The notes beneath the pieces are model-generated. The model was given only the letters and a program-made list of their open reading frames with translations, did not search any database and was not told where the DNA came from. Both the position numbers and the translations under genes were made by a program. From Rutidosis leptorrhynchoides (taxonomy: Eukaryota; Streptophyta; Magnoliopsida; Asterales; Asteraceae), in contig NC_092335.1 of the NCBI RefSeq assembly GCF_046630445.1, positions 627,471,501 to 627,535,500 on the forward strand: a stretch of DNA of 64,000 bases, written 5' to 3'. Each line of letters opens with the position of its first letter. Position 1 is the stretch's first letter. This document shows, piece by piece, positions 34,371-48,473 of this stretch.

Positions 34371-35259
34371 TTAAATACGGAGGAAGTAACATAAATAAAT
34401 ATGTGTGTGATTGAAATGAAATCGTTTGAATTTATAGAACCTTTTCTGAAAAAGTACCCCATGCGATCGCATGGGATTTGTGCTTCAAGGCCATGCGATC
34501 GCATGGCACCCTGGGACAGCTCACAAATTTTTAACTTCTTGTTTGTCGACATAATATTTTATAATATATATAATATATATAATATATATAATTTAAATTA
34601 TTAATTATATATTATATTAAATTCATGTGCATAGTTGACTTGTAATTTTTGTTCCGATGACTCGTACGTTGTCACTCAACTTATGTCCCGGTTCCGGTTT
34701 CTCAAACGCATTTTTGTACGCTTAGAAAACTCGCAATTTACGTTTTGTGACTCGTACCTTTGTCAAAATATAGTCTTAAATTATCAATAAACTATATCAT
34801 TCAAAGTGTATCTTAAACTTTCGAGTGTTTTGGTCATTTGCTTCTATAAATCGTTGTCTCGCTATTTGTTAATATATATATAATAACAAATCATTTTATG
34901 ACCAAGTTAATATATATTTTCAACATTCATAAACACGTTTTAAATATACGTCGCAAGTTATTCATATAATTAATATTCCAACATATCATATATATTCAAT
35001 AAATATTTAAACCAATAAGTTTAATGTACAGTATCAAACAATTAATACATTGTTACGTTTTCAAGTTATAGTATATATATGTATCTATATACATATAATT
35101 GTTTGCGAATCGTCAAGAATAACCGAAAGGTATTTGAATATATGAAAGTAGTTCAAAAATTTTGAGATTCAATTTTACCGACTTTACTTATCGTGTCGAA
35201 AACATTAAATCATTTAAAGATAAAGTTTAAATTTGGTCAGAAATTTCCGGGTCATCACA
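32503..35259 (-). mobile_element. 5' LTR of element B (2757 bp)
   Basis: The near-identical partner of 26048-28795. The palindrome pair is at 34458-34475 and 34490-34507, the AAT array at 34296-34371 and the hairpin at 32559-32573. Confidence 0.92.
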
Positions 35260-35264
35260 AACTA

Positions 35265-38200
35265 GTAGTTGTTAGAATGCATTAATGAGTCTGGACTTCA
35301 ACCGTGTCTACATGTCAAAAGTTTTGCTTATCATTTCATGTCAAAAATTACCTGCTTATCATTCTTAGTCTAGACACATCTTACTGCATTGATTGCATGA
35401 ATAGTGTATAGACAAAACTCATATCTTAGCGTATTCACTAATTCATATCTTAGCATATCTATTACTGTAAACTCTGCCTGACATACTCCGTAGATTCCTC
35501 CGTAAATTATGGGATTTTAGTATTATATATGCATATGTAAATTATGTATTGTAGGGTACTAATCTACATCCTATAATCTATTTCTTATCGAAAATCCTTC
35601 ATCTGATCGTACGAGATGAATCCCTCAACCAGTTCGAATTCCTTGGATTCCGACAGCTATTCCGATATGGAGTTTCACCTAAGCTCCGAAAGCAGTGTCA
35701 CCAGAATGAATCAACCAATTCATCTGATAGGTTCGTAGCCTACTTAATCATTGGAGACAAAAAGAAGGTGATCCTTTCCATCAACCAAATTCATCTCTTG
35801 GCGAAGAATCTGAAGCACTTACCGGCGAACCTATCCGAAACACCATTTTTAGCCTCATTTTCAGGATACCTCGCAACAATTACGTAATATCTACCATTCT
35901 AAACCTTATTCATCCACTCATTCCAACCGCCAATCATCCCGGAGTAATCAAAGAAGTCAACGAGCTTCGCGCCTGAGTAATGATTTTTGGAAATTATGGT
36001 GCAAAAAAAAAATACCACCTTCAACAACATCATCGGCACCAACAGTACCATCAGTAACAGCACCAGTACCATCAACACTCCATGCCTCAACATCTCATTC
36101 TGTACCTTGAGTATAATCATCGTTCTATGTATCGTTCTACGTATCGTTCTACGTATCGTTCTACATCAATTATTTTCGTGCTTCATGGCGATTATGTAAT
36201 CTCTAATGTTATAGAGATTATGTATTCTAGTTTTGACGGTAAACCAAATGAGTTTAATGCTATATTAACTCATTAATCCATGATTACATCTGAAGAAAAT
36301 ATATATGTAAGTATATTTTCATAAGGATTGTAATTACAAATTCGTTCGTACAAACTGTTAATGGTGAAAATATTTTAACTGGTAGGTAATACCCGAGGAA
36401 TATTTAGATTTCACATTAATAAGTTACACTGTGCATTCTTCAAATCTGATTCAACATTCATTTACTATCTTACTTACATCTACAGAGATACGAATCCGTT
36501 CACCGCAGAATAACCATTTTCATTCAATTTTATATTTGGATTTTGACCTATCAGAATTCAACAAGTGGCATAATGAAGAAAACATGGACAAAAATAAAAT
36601 TTGTTAGAAACAAACAAATTAACTATGAGAAATTTTGTTAAGAATCCACGCTAACTGTTCCTAGCTAACTGTTCCTAGCTAACTGATTACATTTTATTTA
36701 TCACAATTTAATTATCGCAATTTATATTCTAGCAATTTTATTTATCGTCATTTAATTTCTGTTATTTATTTTACGCACTCTAAATATCGGGACACGTATA
36801 CAAAGTTTTGACATATCATATCGACTCATCTATATATATTATTTGGAATAACCATAGACACTCTATATGCAGTAATGCTTAAGTTAGCTATACAGGGTTG
36901 AGGTTGATTCTACAATAATATATATACTTTGAGTTGTGATCGAGTCTGAGACATGTACACGGGTCACGATACGTATTAATTAATTCGGATATTATATATT
37001 AAACTATATATGAATTATTGTACTGTTAACTGTGGACTATCGACTATGGACTAATAACATTGGACAATTAAAATGAATTAAAATATTGATTATAACATAT
37101 GAAACTAAACATTTCTTCAAGTTTGCCACTTGATCTCATCTTAAACCTCATTTGTATCTTGATGATTACAATCTGCGTTCAAACCTTTCATGATTCTTGA
37201 AAACACCTTAATCGAGAGGATGAACCAACCGTACTTCATCTACGGAAGAAAAGATTGATGCATATAATTATGCACCTGAAAACACTCGGAACCCGAGTAA
37301 ACATTTAACACGTATCTGTGCTAACTCCTTTGGCGTTGTTATTACCGAAAATAACTATGCAATCCCTTTCTAAATTAGCCAATTTTGTCACAGCTCCAGC
37401 AAGTCAACTTTGACTTTTCATTCAGATTAGCCTTATTATAACTTTGATATATAAGTTTGCCCTTCGTCGACATTACCGGAGAACCCTCTATATCCCACCA
37501 CATTAGCAGTAAACTTACAAGCAACTCCATTAATCTTTGACTTTCTGAAAAATCATTATATTCATTGAAACCCTATCGTGTACTCATCTACATCTTGTAA
37601 AGAGAATTGCCATATCAATTACTGGAATTAGCAAAACAATACCTTGAATTACGCAGCGTTTCTACATCAACAGTTATGTGTATGCATATAATATTTATCT
37701 CTTAGAATTATGATCTTCCATGCTGAAATTCTGAAAAAGCAACCAATCTGCGAATCAATACTCAAAATTCTGAAAAAGCTAAATGAAGCAGCAGAAACCG
37801 TAGATAACCGTAAACGACCTTAATCGTTGAAAGTTTGATGATAAAGCATGGAGTGTTGGAAACGCTCAATAGAAAATTTTGTACCAAAAAGCGGATTATG
37901 TGAAATTATGAAGGTGACTGTGGACAAATCACAAGGACTAAACTTGAACATAAAGAATCCAGATGATTCTGATTCTGATGAAATCTTTAGCGAATACCTT
38001 GCTCCTTAATCGCTCTAAATCATCGTGAATGAATTTCTTCATCACAAATTGATTCCAAAATTTCAAGATATCATCGTATCTTTCATTAAAAATATCCTCG
38101 ATATTTTTGAAGATATTTTCATAACTATTCTTATCTGAAATCAATTATCTCTTCGTAATATCAATGTTATATCATAAAGGAAACTGTTTAGTTTCTAAAT

Positions 38201-38989
38201 CTCTGAAAACTTCGAGTTTGAATTATGAATGATTTTGAGGTAGTGTTGGGAACTGATGCATGAGTTAGTATAATATAATGACACCTGATCAACGTGATTA
38301 TATTACAGTAAGTTATGCTGAGTTTCTAATGGAACGTGATGATTCACAGACCATAACGTCATTATGTACCATGTTACACGACTCTTACATTTTACCTAAT
38401 CTCTAAACATATCAAGAACATATTTTCTTGATAGTCCTATCTTTTCCCTTGAATTCTGGTAATTTGACAAGTCAGATTGTACTATTACCATTTCTTCTTA
38501 GAACATAAACTATGTTCATTCCGAAATTCATATCTACGAATTCTGGACCATTATTCGCTTGACTTAAAGTCGGGAAGAGAAAAACAAAAGGGTGGAACTC
38601 CAAAATATAAAGGAAACGAAGGGAGTAGATTTATAGTGAAATATCCGACAGAACAATCAAAACAGATTATCGCATTTAATCAAAGAAGATCCTAATTTTC
38701 TTAATTACCGAAGAACCAAATCTTATTACGAAGATTATCTCTAAATTCCTTAAATTCCGAAAATCAATCGTGACTACGTCACCGATTAAGATGAACTCGC
38801 ATTTACTCATTTCATTCTTTTGTGATAGCTTCACTCGTACTCTTCGAGAAATCGAATTATTTTATCCATATTACTGTATGGTAATAAAACTCTATTTATC
38901 AGCTCATATGAGTCATGAAAGCATACTTATTGTCAGCCATGATGATCCCACTCAAATTTCGGGATGAAATTTCTTTAACGGGTAGGTAT
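35265..38989 (+). mobile_element. Internal region of element C after the B insertion
   Basis: Begins with the leader continuation and a broken gag-like ORF from 35616 (start codon kept, early stop at about 35737, C-terminal half deleted). A 12-bp tandem ATCGTTCTACGT unit (about four copies) is at 36118-36168, and a tandem GTTCCTAGCTAACT pair is at about 36657-36685. A block at 36690-36960 is shared with D and, in part, with LTR F and LTR G. The quasi-palindrome is at 38271-38305. No pol domain in any frame. It ends with GGGATGAAATTTCTTTAACG and GGTAGGTAT, the polypurine side. Confidence 0.8.
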
Positions 38990-41241
38990 TGTGACGACCC
39001 GGAAATTTTTGACCAAATTTAAACTTAATCTTTATATGATTTCGATACGATGAGCAAAGTATGTAATGTTGAGTCTAGAAAATTTTGGAACGATGTTCAT
39101 ATATTCAATTGACCTTTGACTGCCTTCGACGATTCACGAACAATTAATTGTAAATAGATATGTGTGTATGTATATATAAATAATAATTCAAAATATAATT
39201 TGAAGTATTATGTGTTGTTGTTATTAAAAATTAATAAAATAAAAATAGGATATTATAATAATTATTATTTAAAATATATCTCTATATATAAATAAAGTAT
39301 ATTAAAAATAACTATTAAATGATTGTAATACTCGTTTGATGTTTCGATTGATATTAAGCAAGTTAAATTCAAACTTATATAATTTTAAAATAAATGATGA
39401 TACGAAAACGAGTTCTATAAATTTCAGGCTTATTAAAAATGTATTTAGGAACTATTTATTAAGTTTTAACACTTTTTATATTTTACCCAAAAATGAGAGG
39501 GACAGTTGATGTAATTTTTATTTAACAAATTAAGGATCGAATTTTATACCATAATAACCAAAATAAATAAATATAGTTAATCTAAAATTTTAGGATTTTT
39601 CTGAAACTTTTATTCGCCACTGATTAACAATGGAGTACGAAGTCCTGTCCGTGTTATAAAATAGAAAAATTGTGTCGGTAGAGTAGTTCTAAAAAAACTC
39701 CAACTGGCATTTGATTTACTATTCCTCTATTATGATATTTGATTTTTATATTATTAATAAATTATTATATATATAAGTTTATAGATACATACATATATGT
39801 ACACCATTCATATAATACTTCGGACAACACTACCACAGCACACCATCCCATCTTCATCACGATGCCACCACCGGCCGCCATAACGCCACCCTCGCCGGAG
39901 AACACAACATTTTCACCACCCTATAACCACTATCTCTCTCGTTCTCTCTCTCTTCTCTCCTCTTCTTTTTCTTCATGAAACCTTCCAAAATCACCACCGT
40001 TACCCTACTAAACACCGTGTGCAACCATCAAAAACCACCATTGATTGAAACTATTATTTTTCTGTTTCGTCACCAAACGAGAACCAAGATCACCATTTTA
40101 ACCACCATCACCTTGAAGACCACTCATATATATAAACGTTTTTTTTTCTATTTCAAACCGTTCAAATCATCACCACAAAATTATTGTTGCTGCATCTTTA
40201 TTTTAACTGTTTCTATTCACTGTTACGGAGAAGATGTCATAGTGATGATGATCGGCGATGATGGGATGATTCGTTGATGATGAATAATGACGATAATCGA
40301 TGATGAAGATGAGGATAAAAGAAATTCGATGATATAGGTGGTTGACGATGGAAAATGATGATATCACGAAGAAGAATGATGTTGATGATTCGCAGGTGAT
40401 GATGAAACAATGATGATGAACTGAGTATGATACGATGATAATGATAAATGTTCAGTCCGAGTTCTGTTGATTGATGTTTCTGCCGACACCCTGCAACCCC
40501 ACCACTTGAATATTAAAAGAATCGATGTCTACCAGGTCTTATTGTTGGGCTGTTATGATTTTTTTTTTTGTAAATGGACTGCCATGCCATTGTCTCTTCT
40601 AATGGGCCGTGAATATATTTTATTGTTGGACTAAAGATCCAGTTGGTGTTGGGCCAGATCAATTACATGTGAGATATGAAAACGTTTACTAGTCTGTCGA
40701 GTTTTAATAATTATGCGAAGGAGGATTATGATCACATACGGTGATGAAGTTATAGATGATCACGATAATGATTATGATACATGGTAAACCAGATGATAGC
40801 GAAGTAGCTAAAAATCTTATAGTGATGGTGACGATCTTGAGATGATGAATCTATGATGATAATGATGGCAGGAAGGAGGTGATGAAACGAAAGATCGAGA
40901 GTTGGGATGATGATGGTGTATGATGTCGAGGTGATGAAGATGGCATGGTACATGTTAAATAGATGATGGTGAAACTGTGAGATGATGTCGATGATGTGAA
41001 TATGATGATAAGAATGGTGATGGTATTATGATCATGAAGAATGATTGACAAGATGATAATTAGGTTATGATATGGATGATGATAACATATAGTTCTTATG
41101 TGTTATAAAAATATACACGCGAATTATATCAAGAATGCATTGGGAGGAGGAGTGGTTTGGAAGGGAGTTGGTTAAGCGAGAGGTCATGGGTTCGAATCTA
41201 GGCAGTGGTGTTTAAATTTTTAAAGCTTGATACTCTAAGGT

Positions 41242-41374
<133 letters not shown>

Positions 41375-41582
41375 GTAAGTATTAAGTATTAGCATTATTA
41401 TTATTAATATCATCCTTATTATCATTGTTAGTAAAAGTATGATTTTTATAGATATTATAGTTATTAATATTATTACTATTATTATTATCGTTATCATTTT
41501 TATTAAAAATATCATTAATACTAAGGATTATCATTTTTATTAAAGTTATAATTAAGATTATTATTAGTATTATTATCAATAT

Positions 41583-41585
41583 TAC

Positions 41586-41672
<87 letters not shown>
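41583..41672. repeat. ATT microsatellite 2 in the 3' LTR of C
   Basis: About 90 bp of pure ATT, absent as a long array from the 5' LTR. Confidence 0.9.
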
Positions 41673-41674
<2 letters not shown>

Positions 41675-42837
41675 TTATTATTACTTTCATATTAACAATA
41701 TTATTATTATTATAACAAATAAATATTTTCTATATAAGAGTATATTTACAACTACCATAATATTATATATAATTATATATATTTATATAAATTTTAACTA
41801 TAACAAAATATTGATTTTTACTATATAGATAAAACTATATAAATATTAATTATTTTAAATATATATGCACATTAAATATATAAGAGATATAATTTAAGCT
41901 ATAATATATAAATTGTTCGATTACGATTATATATGTTAATATACATAATTGATATAGGTTCGTGAATCCGAAGCCAACCTTGCATTGTTCAGTTCCGTCG
42001 TATGAATATTTTTACTACAAAATATTGGATAGTGAGTTTCATTTGCTCCCTTTTTAAATGCATTTGCTATATATATTTTTGGGACTGAGAATACATGCGC
42101 TGATTTTATAAATGTTTGACAAAATAGACACAAGTACTTAAAACTACATTCTATGGTTGGATTACTATACCGAATATCGCCCCTTCAAGTCTGGTAACTT
42201 AAGAATTAGGGAAATGGCCCCTAATTGACGCGAATCCTAAAGATAGATCTACGGGCCCTAACTCCCCCCATACTGGAAAATGGTATGCTTTAGTACTTCG
42301 AGTTCTTAATATAGATGGATTTCTGTTTTGGGGATATTCTATATGCATTATGTTAACGTCGGTTACCAAGTGTTCAATCCATATGAATGATTTTTAAACA
42401 CTTGCGAGTGTATGATTATTGGATAAAGGAAATCTTGTGGTCTATTAAAATTATGGAAATGATTGATTATGATAAACTAATGAACTCACCAACCTTTTGG
42501 TTGACACTTGAAAGCATGTTTATTCTCAGGTACGAAAGAAATCTTTCGCCGTGCATTTGTTCATTTTAGAGATATTACTTGGAGTCATTCATGACATATT
42601 TCAAAAGGCGTTGCATTCGAGTCGTTGAATTCATCAAGATTATTATTAAGTCAATTATAGTTGAATATATTATGAAATGGTATGCATGCCGTCAACTTTC
42701 GATGTAATGAAAGTTTGTCTTTAAAAAAAAACGAATGCAATGTTTGTAAAATGTATCATATAGAGGTCAAATACCTCGCGATGTAACTAAATGTAATGTA
42801 TTCGTCCAGTTGGATTAGGACAGGTCCTTTCACGCTA

Positions 42838-43575
42838 AATATCTCAGACTATTATTCATACACATTACTTTTTTCAATATTATGTTTTCTCTTAGTGTCC
42901 GTTCTGGCCTTCCGCTACAAAGCGCGGGCCTCTTTATAATACAAAGGTGTTAGTGGATGAGTGGTTAAGGAGTGTATGTTTGGCTAAACAAAGGGTAGCA
43001 CATCTCTTTTATAAACTTAAAACACGATTTATTGAAATTATAAATAAATAATGTCATATTTAAAACACAAAAACATTAATGGATGGATATTTAGACGCCT
43101 TACATGGGTATATAATATTCATGATTTCGAGTCATGATAGCTTTTTTTTTCAAATTATTTTTTTCCTTTACAAAAATCGGCAAGTTCTTACATGATCAAC
43201 CGCACTTCGACCGCAGCGAAGCGCGGTTCACCTAAAATTTTTGTGTGTAAATTTAGCATTTCTCTTTAAATTTCAATTTAATTAATAGATTCTAACGTGT
43301 AACTCGTAATTTCAGCTCTTATCATTTATATCACAATATCACACGGTTTATATAGCTTAATCTCTAGAATAGACTTTACATTTACTCTTTATGCAACATA
43401 TATTCGAAAAAAGTCAAATGAATTGTGTGATATGTAATCTATACTATCATATAAATTTCTAAAATGATGATATCATAAATAAGGATTATTCAAGCTTAAA
43501 AAATATTCATAAATAAAGAAAAGATTTCTAAGTCCGATATCATTAAAATAATTAATTATATTTAATAAAAATATT
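42838..43575. other. Intergenic flank right of C, with GC-rich hairpins
   Basis: No coding evidence. Two GC-rich spots stand out in AT-rich DNA: CCGCTACAAAGCGCGG at about 42916-42931, and the stem at 43198-43230 followed by CACCTAA. The latter looks like a Helitron 3' end (see findings). Confidence 0.4.
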
Positions 43576-43830
43576 AACATGTTCATTGTATAATATATGA
43601 AACATTACAACCTTATGATAAAACACTTTCATGATCATATGTACAATATTTGAAGCATTATATACAACCTTATGGTAAAATAACTCCATTAACATATGTA
43701 TGATATTTGAAGCATTATGTACAATCTTATGATAAAACATCCTCATGACTATATGTACAAACTTTAAAACAAAGTGTACAATCTTTTACAAAACACTCTA
43801 TAAACACATGTCTAAATTTTGAAGCATATT
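43576..43830. repeat. Minisatellite, about 66-bp unit, 3-4 diverged copies
   Basis: Repeated theme: ATATGTACAATATTTGAAGC, ATTATGTACAACCTTATGAT, AAAACA, then CATGA. The minus-strand frame shows the same period as a 22-residue repeat (FYHKVVYNASNIVHM). This repeat is not a gene. It abuts the 5' end of the LINE. Confidence 0.7.
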
Positions 43831-43834
43831 CTTC

Positions 43835-46774
43835 CCATCCACCATCTTTTGTTTTGGTCTGTACACCAAGTGTTGTTTTCCTGGACCAACACGGGGAAAG
43901 AACAAGTAGGTGGTCATGGGTTACATGTTGCTGCTACTGTTGGACCGCAACCCACTAGCCAAAGTGGGCAGCAAACTAAAGCTACAAATTTAGGTGTGGC
44001 AATGTCAAATACATATCAAGCCTTAAGTGATTTTGAGGATGATGATGTGCCACAGGCACGTAGCAAATTGGTTTTGCAAGATGAGGAAAGTGACACTGAA
44101 CCGTGCCAGGATGAAACGTCAAAATTCATGGCATCAAAGTTAGTTTCTGAGGGGGAAAGCACTCCCGGTAAAGAGGTTTTACTATGATTAGTATTGCATC
44201 ATGGAACATAAGGGGTTTAAATCTTATCCCTAAACAAAATGAGATTCGTGATGTTGTTAAAGCTAATAATCTGTGTGTGTGTGTGTGGGATCTTAGAATC
44301 CCACGTGATTACGGCAAAGTTGAATAGTTGCAATTATGTTTTTCCGTCATGGAACTGGATCTCAAACAATAAGGTTTGCAGAGGTGGTACTCGTATAATA
44401 GTAGGATGGGATCCGGGTGAAGTTCAGGTAATGTGTATAAATATAACGGACCAAGTTATGCATTGTGTGGTGCGGGATGTGAATAATACATGGCAATGCT
44501 TTGTATCGTTTATTTATGGTGATAACTATTATATTAGAAGACGTCAATTATGGTTTAGCTTGATTCAGCATAAGAGGTATGTTGGAGCTCAACCATGGGT
44601 AATAGTGGGAGATTTTAATGTTGCTCTTGAGGTGGACGAATCCACAGCTAGCTCTTCGTGTTGCACGTTAGCTATGCGCGGGTTTAAGGAATGCGTTGAT
44701 GAGATTAATATGTCGGATGTTTGTCACTCGGGTTTTCAATTCACTTGGAACCAACGTCCTAACTCCTCGACGGGAATTTTGAAAAAGATCGATCGGGTCA
44801 TGGCCAATGACATTTTTATGAGCATGTTCGTTAATGCTTATGTCATCTTCCAACCTTATAGAATTTCAGATCACTGCCCAGTGGTTCTTAAAATACCTAG
44901 GAATATTGTTAAAAAGGCAAAACCGTTTAAGTTTAGCAATTATGTTGCGAAACATGCTGACTTTCGAACTGTTGTTATGGACGCCTAGAGTTAGGAGGTT
45001 TAATGGCACACGATGTATCGTGTGGTTAAAAAATTGCGTCTTTTGAAGAAACCGGTTCGAAAATTAATGTGGCGAAATGGAAATGTTCATGAGCATGTTA
45101 TTAAAAGTAGAAAGATTCTTGATGAAGCGCAAAAATTCCTTGATGCTAATCCACACCTTATGTTGGCTCGTGATAATGCTAGTAAGGCATTAAAAGATTA
45201 TAATGTTGCTATATTTGAGGAAGAATGTCTGTTGAAACAAAAAGCGAAGATTGAATGGTTACGGGTTGGAGATGATAACTCAAATTACTTTCACAAGGTC
45301 GTAAATGGTTGAAAGAATAGATCTCGTATTGAATCCCTCACTGATAATAATGGGAATGTCTTGGAGAGGGCTGATGTACCTAAGATGATAGTTCAACATT
45401 ATGAGCAATTTCTTGGTTCAATATTTGGTACTGATGAGATTAGTGTTGCTGGTTCCTTATTTACAAAAATAGTAAGTCAGCAACAAGCACAATCTATGGT
45501 TAGTCGAGTATCAGATCGGGAGGTAAAAGATGCGATCTTTAGCATTGGTGATAGTAAGTCTACCGAGCCGGATGGTTATACGTCGGTATTGTTCAAGGAA
45601 GCCTGGGATATTATTGGGGATGATGTAACTAAGGCAATTAAAGAATTTTTTTAGAATGGTCAAATGTTGAAGGAGATCAATAGTACAATCATTACCCTTC
45701 TTCCGAAGGTTCAGACGCTGAGTAAGGTTACCGACTTTTGTCCTATTTCGTGTTGTAATGTTTTATACAAATGCATTAGCAGAATTATTTCGAGTAGGAT
45801 AAAAGCGAGCTTGGGTGAGGTTGTTAGTAGCAACCAATCGGCCTTTATTCCCGGTCGGAGAATAGCAGACAATATTCTTCTCACGCAAGAGCTTATGAGG
45901 GGTTATCATCTCAATCGGTGTACACTGAGATGCGCTTTTAAAGGTGACATCCAGAAAGTCTATGATACGGTTGACTGGAATTTTTTGGAAGAGATTCTCA
46001 TTTGTTTTAGAAGTAAACGTGTAAATGATCAAATGGATTATGGCGTGTGTTACATCGGCTTCTTACTCTATATGTGTAAATGATGATTTACATGGCTACT
46101 TTAGAGGTAAACGTGGGTTGAGACAAGGTGACCTATTGTCTTCGTATTTGTTCACTCTTGTGATGGAGGTGCTTACATTGATGTTGAAGAGAAATATCTC
46201 CCTGGCTACTGGATTTCGTTATCATCCTAGATGCGACCGGCTAAAAATCATTAACTTATGTTTCGCTGATGATTTATTTATTTTTTCATATGGTAATGTT
46301 GATTCGGTGGAGGTTATTCGGAAATCTCTTGAGGAGTTTAAAAGATGCTCAGGGTTGTCTGCTAGCCTTCCAAAAAGTACCGCCTTTTTCTCTAATGTTC
46401 GTCCTCAAGTAAAGAATGCTATTTTATCGATGATTCTTTTTAAAGAAGGGAGTCTGCCAGTTAGATATCTGGGCATGCCTTTGGTGTCATCTAGATTGGT
46501 GTATCGGGACTGCAAGATTTTAGTTGACAGAATTTGGAATAAAATCTCAGAATGGAAGAACAAGTTCCTATCTTTTGCGGGCAGAGTTCAATTGATTATC
46601 TCAGTCCTTACATATATGCAACTTTATTGGTGCTCCGTGTTCATATTGCCTAACAGGATTATTAAAGATATTGAGCAACTTATGCGCGGATTTTTGTGGT
46701 GTCAAGGTGATTTGAAGAAAGGCAAAGTGAAAGTTCGGTGGGATGATGTTTGCCTTCCTAAAGAGGAGGGTGGT
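43835..46774 (+). pseudogene. L1-type LINE, ORF1 end, endonuclease and reverse transcriptase (5' part)
   Basis: 43819-44187 holds the C-terminal end of ORF1 (SNTYQALSDFEDDD region). ORF2 starts at 44184 with SWNIRG, the N-terminal endonuclease motif. A GTGTGT slip at 44272-44288 shifts frame. The endonuclease continues with VGDFNVAL and ends SDHCPVV. After stops near 44985, the reverse transcriptase runs from about 45010 with stops at 45310 and 45652 and a frameshift near 46025. Domain motifs present are SNQSAFIPGR, GLRQGDLLS, FADD (the catalytic pair, intact, 46263-46274) and YLGMPL. The coding sequence stops abruptly at KEEGG, where element D is inserted. It cannot encode an active protein. 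Confidence 0.92.
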
Positions 46775-46968
46775 TGTGACGACCCGAAAATTTCCGATCA
46801 AATTTAAACTTGATCTTTAGTTGATTTCGACACGATAAGTAAAGTCTATAATGTTGAAGTCTCAAAAATTTTGAACTGTGTTCATGTATACATTTGACCT
46901 TTGAACTATTCATTTACCCTCTGACTGTTCCCGACGATTCATGAACAATTGTATTGTAAATAAATATG

Positions 46969-47081
<113 letters not shown>

Positions 47082-47389
47082 CATAATTAGTAATATGTAA
47101 TATTAATATTTAATATAATAAGTTTAATTATAAGTTAAATTATAGTTGATATAGTAATATTATTATTACTTTCAATATTAACATTTATATTAGCATTATT
47201 ATATAAAAGATATAGATATGAAAGTTGACACATGTTAATACAACTATATGAATAAATATTAATTTTTATTTTATATAAAATGAATATATATATAGCATAA
47301 GATAAATAAAATATATATTGGGATTTAGTAAAAATTCTATATAAACTATAAATAATAAATAAATAAATTTGTTCGATTACCATTATATG

Positions 47390-47576
<187 letters not shown>

Positions 47577-48473
47577 GGTTCGTGAATCCAAGGTCAACCT
47601 TGCATTATTCAGTTCTGTCGTATGCATATTTTTACTACAAAATATCGAATTGTGAGTTTCATTACTCCCTTTTATATATATATATTTTTGGGACTGAGAA
47701 TACATGCGCCGATTTTATTAATGTTTTACGAAATAGACACAAGTGATCAAAAACTACATTCTATGGCTGGATTATGAATATTGAATATCACCCCTTTTTA
47801 GCTTGGTAACCTAATGATTAGGAAACGAGTATGACCCCTAATTAACGCGAATCCTAAAGATAGATCTATGGACCTCGACAAGTCCCATCCGGGGTACGGA
47901 TGCTTTAGTACTTCGAGATTATTATTATTATACAGACGAGAGGTTCTGTTTGGGGATATTCTATGCATTAAAGTTAAGTCGGTTATCAAGCGTTCACCAT
48001 ATGAATGATTTTTAATTCGCGGGTTACGCGTGTTATTTTGTACTCGGGTTACGTGTACAATTAAATATATGAAATCTTGTGGTCTATTAAAATGATGGAA
48101 ATGATCGATTATGATAAACTAATGAACTCACCAACCTTTTGGTTGACACTTTAAAGCATGTTTATTCTCAGGTATTAAAGAAATCTTCCGCTGTGCATTT
48201 GCTCATTTTAAAGATATTACTTGGAGTCAATCATGACATATTTCAAAAGATGTTGCATTCGAGTCGTTGAGTTCAACAAGATCATTATTAAGTCATTGAT
48301 AGTTTAGATATATTATGAACTGGTATGCATGCCTGTCAACTTTCGATGAAATGAAAGTTTGTCTTTTAAAAACGAATGCAATGTTTGTAAAATGTATCAT
48401 ATAGAGGTCAAGTACCTCGCGATGTAACCAAATGTAATGTATTCGTCCAGATGGATTAGGACAGGTCGTTATA

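Larger units (their letters stand above)
26048..35259 (-). mobile_element. Complete non-autonomous LTR element B, nested in C (9212 bp)
   Basis: Two LTRs (26048-28795 and 32503-35259) read TGTGACGATCG...GGTCATCACA on the plus strand. They are flanked by a perfect duplication AACTA (26043-26047 and 35260-35264). The primer site lies next to the right LTR, so the element is on the minus strand. It sits 42 bp downstream of the primer site of C. The 3.7-kb internal region has one open gag-like frame and no pol domains. The LTRs differ only by scattered changes and a microsatellite length difference, so this is a recent insertion. Confidence 0.93.

Noticed and set aside
41382-41690. Ile-rich minus-strand frame, and the related one at 24607-24855
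   Set aside because: Translated ATT arrays in the two LTRs of element C; the pure Ile run matches the expanded array.
43576-43830. CRISPR-like array of spaced repeats
   Set aside because: Units are continuous and diverged without unique spacers, and this is plant nuclear DNA; it is a minisatellite.
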